A stretch of 64,000 nucleotides of DNA from Candidatus Saccharimonadota bacterium (lineage in GTDB: Bacteria; Patescibacteriota; Saccharimonadia; Saccharimonadales; Saccharimonadaceae). Below the pieces are notes generated by a model. The model was not told the origin of the DNA and did not search any database. It saw nothing but the letters and a program-made list of their open reading frames with translations. Positions 61,811 through 64,000 of the stretch are shown here, one piece after another (positions within the stretch are counted from its first letter, which is position 1; every line of letters starts with the position of its first letter). Made by a program: the position numbers and the translations under genes. The stretch is from NCBI GenBank assembly GCA_030528025.1, contig JAUMZP010000002.1, positions 198,930-262,929 on the forward strand, given 5' to 3'.

Positions 61811-62281
61811 TGAATATCTACGCTTATCAACGCCCACTTGGGCCTATTGCCGACGACGAGGCTTTGCGCCAGCAAATATATTGCGGTGTATGATGCCAAG
61901 ACGCACCAGCAGGTCGTGCGCTTTTGCCACGTGTATGGTCATCGGCTACACGAGCTCACCAGCCACACCTTCCCATATAACAGTGACATTGCTGACGCGT
62001 ATGCTGGTATGGAGCAGTGGCTTGCTGGCAAGGCGAACTACCATAAGGCCCGCAACGCAAGCTTTCAGATTGGCCGCCAGGCGCGCTCTACAACCGACCG
62101 AACGGTGGAGCGTTTCCTGCGCACTATGGCACAGCTCACGGCGAGTCCGCACGTGAAATATCACGGGCTGTGGGCAAGCGACTTTGCCATCACCCTTATC
62201 AACACCATGTACCCAAATAATGAAGCGGCAGTGCGTAACGAACGCATGGCACAGATACAACTTTTGAAAAGCATTGACTAA
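61810..62281 (+). pseudogene. Hypothetical gene, probable frameshift near its start
   Basis: An ATG overlapping the DUF1697 stop begins MNIYAYQRPLGPIADDEALRQQIYC and hits a stop after a few codons. The other frame, open from near 61838, continues KYIAVYDAKTHQQVVRFCHVYGHRLHELTSHTFPYNSDIADAYAGMEQWL and runs to 62281 with an ordinary alpha/beta pattern. I think one shift around 61875-61890 splits a single gene of about 155 aa. An intact gene from the GTG/ATG near 61838 is the alternative. No family recognised. Confidence 0.45.
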
Positions 62282-62372
62282 ATCTAAATATAGTTGCGTG
62301 TATAAAAGGTACGTTTAATACAGTAGTATAACCTGCGGCTCGTGAGCAATTGAGCCAGCTACACAACTTCGC

Positions 62373-62378
62373 TATACT
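62373..62378 (+). promoter_or_regulatory. -10 element of the UDG-family gene (leaderless start)
   Basis: TATACT, six bases, ATG at 62385. Confidence 0.55.
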
Positions 62379-62384
62379 AAAGAT

Positions 62385-62975
62385 ATGACAAACGCGCAAT
62401 CACAGCCACTCCTCTACGAGCACATTTGTGCCGATCCAATGAACGCTGATTTTGCGGCACGGGGTTGGCCCCCGGTGTACAGTGCCTCGGCAAGCTCCCG
62501 CATCGTGATTATTGGCCAAGCACCAGGTCGCATTGCTCAGGAGACAGGAGTGCCGTGGAATGACGCCAGTGGCCGCCTTTTGCGGCAGTGGCTTGGCGTG
62601 AGTGATGAGCAATTTTACAACCCCGATCTCTTTGCGCTCATCCCAATGGATTTTTACTACCCCGGCAAGGGCGTGCACGGTGACTTACCGCCACGCAAGG
62701 AGTTTGCCGAGAAATGGCACCCAAAACTCCGTGCCCAGATGCCAGCAGTGCGCCTAACGATTCTGGTTGGCGCCTATGCGCAAAAGTACTATCTTGCCCG
62801 CCAGGCGGAGAAAAACTTAACAGAAACAGTAGCGCATTTTGCGCACTATTTGCCACAGTATTTTCCACTGGTGCATCCTTCGCCGCTGACTGCTCGCTGG
62901 CGAGCGCGTAACCCATGGTTTGAGGCAGAGGTTATTCCGGTGCTGCGGCAGAAGGTTTACCAAGCTTTAGAGTAA
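62385..62975 (+). CDS. Uracil-DNA glycosylase superfamily protein
   Basis: The protein has 196 aa. Motif A: VIIGQAPGRIAQETGVPWNDASGRLLRQWLG, resembling GxAPGxxExxxGxPFxGxxG of family 4/5-like UDGs. Motif B: FPLVHPSPLTARWRARNPWFEAEVIPVL, resembling HPSPxxxxxxxNPxF. No FeS-cluster Cys set is visible, so it is not a typical family 4 enzyme; it fits the COG1573-type group of uncertain substrate. Role: removal of uracil or another damaged base, or a related non-repair activity. Confidence 0.8.
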   Translation: MTNAQSQPLLYEHICADPMNADFAARGWPPVYSASASSRIVIIGQAPGRIAQETGVPWNDASGRLLRQWLGVSDEQFYNPDLFALIPMDFYYPGKGVHGDLPPRKEFAEKWHPKLRAQMPAVRLTILVGAYAQKYYLARQAEKNLTETVAHFAHYLPQYFPLVHPSPLTARWRARNPWFEAEVIPVLRQKVYQALE

Positions 62976-63143
62976 TTATGAAGGCGTGTGAGTGCTGCCA
63001 GGTAATGGATTGGCTGTATTTCGTATCCGTATAGAACGCACGATGAATATTATTCGAACAAGATAAAAACGGACACGGCAGAGTTGCACAATAGCATGCA
63101 AAAACACTTCACACTTCCACAAAAGTGTGGTATAACCAAGTGT

Positions 63144-63980
63144 ATGAAACGATCCCCAGAAACAACCCTAGATAATGCATATTTCACATTAGTTGCAGCA
63201 GATTTTCACAATCGGATGGAAGACGTGGGAGATGCTCCCTATACTGTGGTTGGTGGGCTCGGTCTACACGCAGTCACTCATGCTGAGGAGATCGATTGGG
63301 ATGATCGTGTGGTACGGATTGGTAATATCTACCTGCCGCGGCGACGTGAAAATAATGGCACAGTGCGAGATCTCGACACATTAGTGCATACGACAGATAC
63401 AGTAGCAGCATATCGAGATGAGATGAAAGATGCGCTGGGTGGATTGCTTGTTCCTTCGGCATTTGGCCTTAGGCCATATGACACTCCGCTAATGAATACG
63501 CTCAAAGGTTTGAGCCATTTCACTGGTGATCGCTATCTCAAAGAGGACGAGGGGGGTGAAAAGGAACTTTACTGGCGTCTTGCTGGCAGCGAAACGAAGA
63601 TTCCACTTGAAAGCCTTGACCCTTGGCGTGTCGAACAAGACGGCCAAACAGTTTGTACCATCCTTGGCCCCGTTGCTCAGCTTGGTGCGTATCAGAACCG
63701 ATCGATTACTGGTGTGCGCAAAAAGGACGAAGAGAAACTAGCAGGACTCATTAACGTTGTTATGCCAAATGGCAAGATTGGGGATATCCCAAAGGAATAT
63801 CGCGAGCAATACTTTGCCTTTGTTGAGCAAGCAGAGAAGGTTAAACAGGCGCGACAAAAACTTGGTTTGACTGCGCTTAAAGCACAGCTTTTGGCAGATC
63901 TCGAAACGAGAGAATGGGCTGTTAAGCTTGCTCAAGGCGAGCACGATCGTTTGTTCCAGCCATTTACTGGCAAGCAGTAG
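63144..63980 (+). CDS. Hypothetical protein, possibly nucleotidyltransferase-like
   Basis: The protein has 278 aa. TATAAC lies 7 nt before this ATG and rules out the longer frame from 63084. The N-terminal part, APYTVVGGLGLHAVTH then NGTVRDLDTLVHT, loosely fits the GG...DxD pattern of the polymerase-beta nucleotidyltransferase fold, though the spacing is longer than usual. The C-terminal 60 residues are helical (FAFVEQAEKVKQARQKLGLTALKAQLLADLE). No partner toxin/antitoxin gene is visible. The NTase suggestion is weak. Confidence 0.45.
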   Translation: MKRSPETTLDNAYFTLVAADFHNRMEDVGDAPYTVVGGLGLHAVTHAEEIDWDDRVVRIGNIYLPRRRENNGTVRDLDTLVHTTDTVAAYRDEMKDALGGLLVPSAFGLRPYDTPLMNTLKGLSHFTGDRYLKEDEGGEKELYWRLAGSETKIPLESLDPWRVEQDGQTVCTILGPVAQLGAYQNRSITGVRKKDEEKLAGLINVVMPNGKIGDIPKEYREQYFAFVEQAEKVKQARQKLGLTALKAQLLADLETREWAVKLAQGEHDRLFQPFTGKQ

Positions 63981-63988
63981 CTTCGCGC

Positions 63989-63994
63989 TATAAT
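63989..63994 (+). promoter_or_regulatory. -10 element of a gene starting beyond the window
   Basis: TATAAT (in GCGCTATAAT) followed by exactly six bases to the window end. By the spacing seen elsewhere, a start codon should lie at 64001-64003. Confidence 0.5.
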
Positions 63995-64000
63995 AGAAAG

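Noticed and set aside
1-64000. tRNA/rRNA genes or CRISPR arrays
   Set aside because: No T-loop/CCA patterns in gene gaps, no rRNA-like stretch and no evenly spaced direct repeats were found by reading; a dedicated scan was not possible.

Overview
The window looks like a chromosomal segment of a Patescibacteria (CPR) bacterium, most likely a Saccharibacteria (TM7)-type epibiont. I infer this from gene content, not from a marker tree. AlaRS is very short, ClpB has no N-domain, a PilM/FtsA-like ATPase is followed by a one-pass membrane protein of a type I recall from CPR genomes, many genes have no recognisable family, and there are several peptidoglycan-active exported proteins (G5/Rpf-like, G5/3D-like, MltG, LysM-CHAP). 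Genes are densely packed with many ATGA overlaps. The standard code fits, because TGA is a normal stop at several overlapping gene junctions. I saw no tRNA, rRNA or CRISPR array.

Layout. 1-1.7 kb: two exported G5-domain wall proteins. 1.7-3.4 kb: an unknown acidic protein. 3.45-3.79 kb: an unusual GATA-rich, C-free repeat element with a second copy at 58.1-58.5 kb. 3.85-10.9 kb: rsmA, a YfiH-like protein, a broken cupin and a broken DMT transporter, two paralogous HTH proteins and an internally duplicated protein. 11-17.3 kb: metG, tatD and the cysteine desulfurase - DUF218 - mnmA set for tRNA thiolation. 17.4-21.6 kb: a surface protein with an LADTG anchor, then alaS. 21.7-28.4 kb: a cell-envelope block (PilM/FtsA-like, membrane protein, ruvX, mltG, LysM-CHAP). 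28.4-36 kb: obgE, exonuclease I, and a Fur-family locus with a divergent SDR-like gene and a His-rich COG0523 GTPase. 36-45.9 kb: clpB under CIRCE, a Nudix protein, uvrA, DedA and ribosomal protein L25. 46-47.8 kb: an SDR and a second Fur-family gene with thioredoxin. 48-51.2 kb: a dead peptide deformylase, then argG-argH behind a classical arginine attenuator. 51.3-56 kb: a decayed two-component system and ABC transporter around intact DUF421 and ASCH genes. 56-64 kb: a cyclase-like protein, an anchored glycosidase-like protein, repeat copy B, a methyltransferase with an Lnt-like acyltransferase, three frameshifted genes, a UDG-family protein and an unknown protein.

Regulation. Many first-of-operon genes have a TATAAT-like -10 hexamer only 6-8 nt before the start codon, so their mRNAs should be leaderless. 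Downstream operon genes often carry Shine-Dalgarno sequences or overlap the gene before. Against this background three longer-leader or operator systems stand out: the arginine attenuator upstream of argG (51.05-51.2 kb), a shared inverted-repeat operator TATTGYAA-N5-TTRCAATA at both Fur-family loci, and a leader of about 190 nt before the LysM-CHAP gene.

About ten genes are broken by in-frame stops or one- to two-base shifts, several of them in homopolymer runs. Either this genome is actively losing transport, sensing and accessory genes, or part of the pattern is assembly error. Substitution-type stops in the cupin, DMT, YhhN, kinase and deformylase genes argue that at least some of the decay is real.
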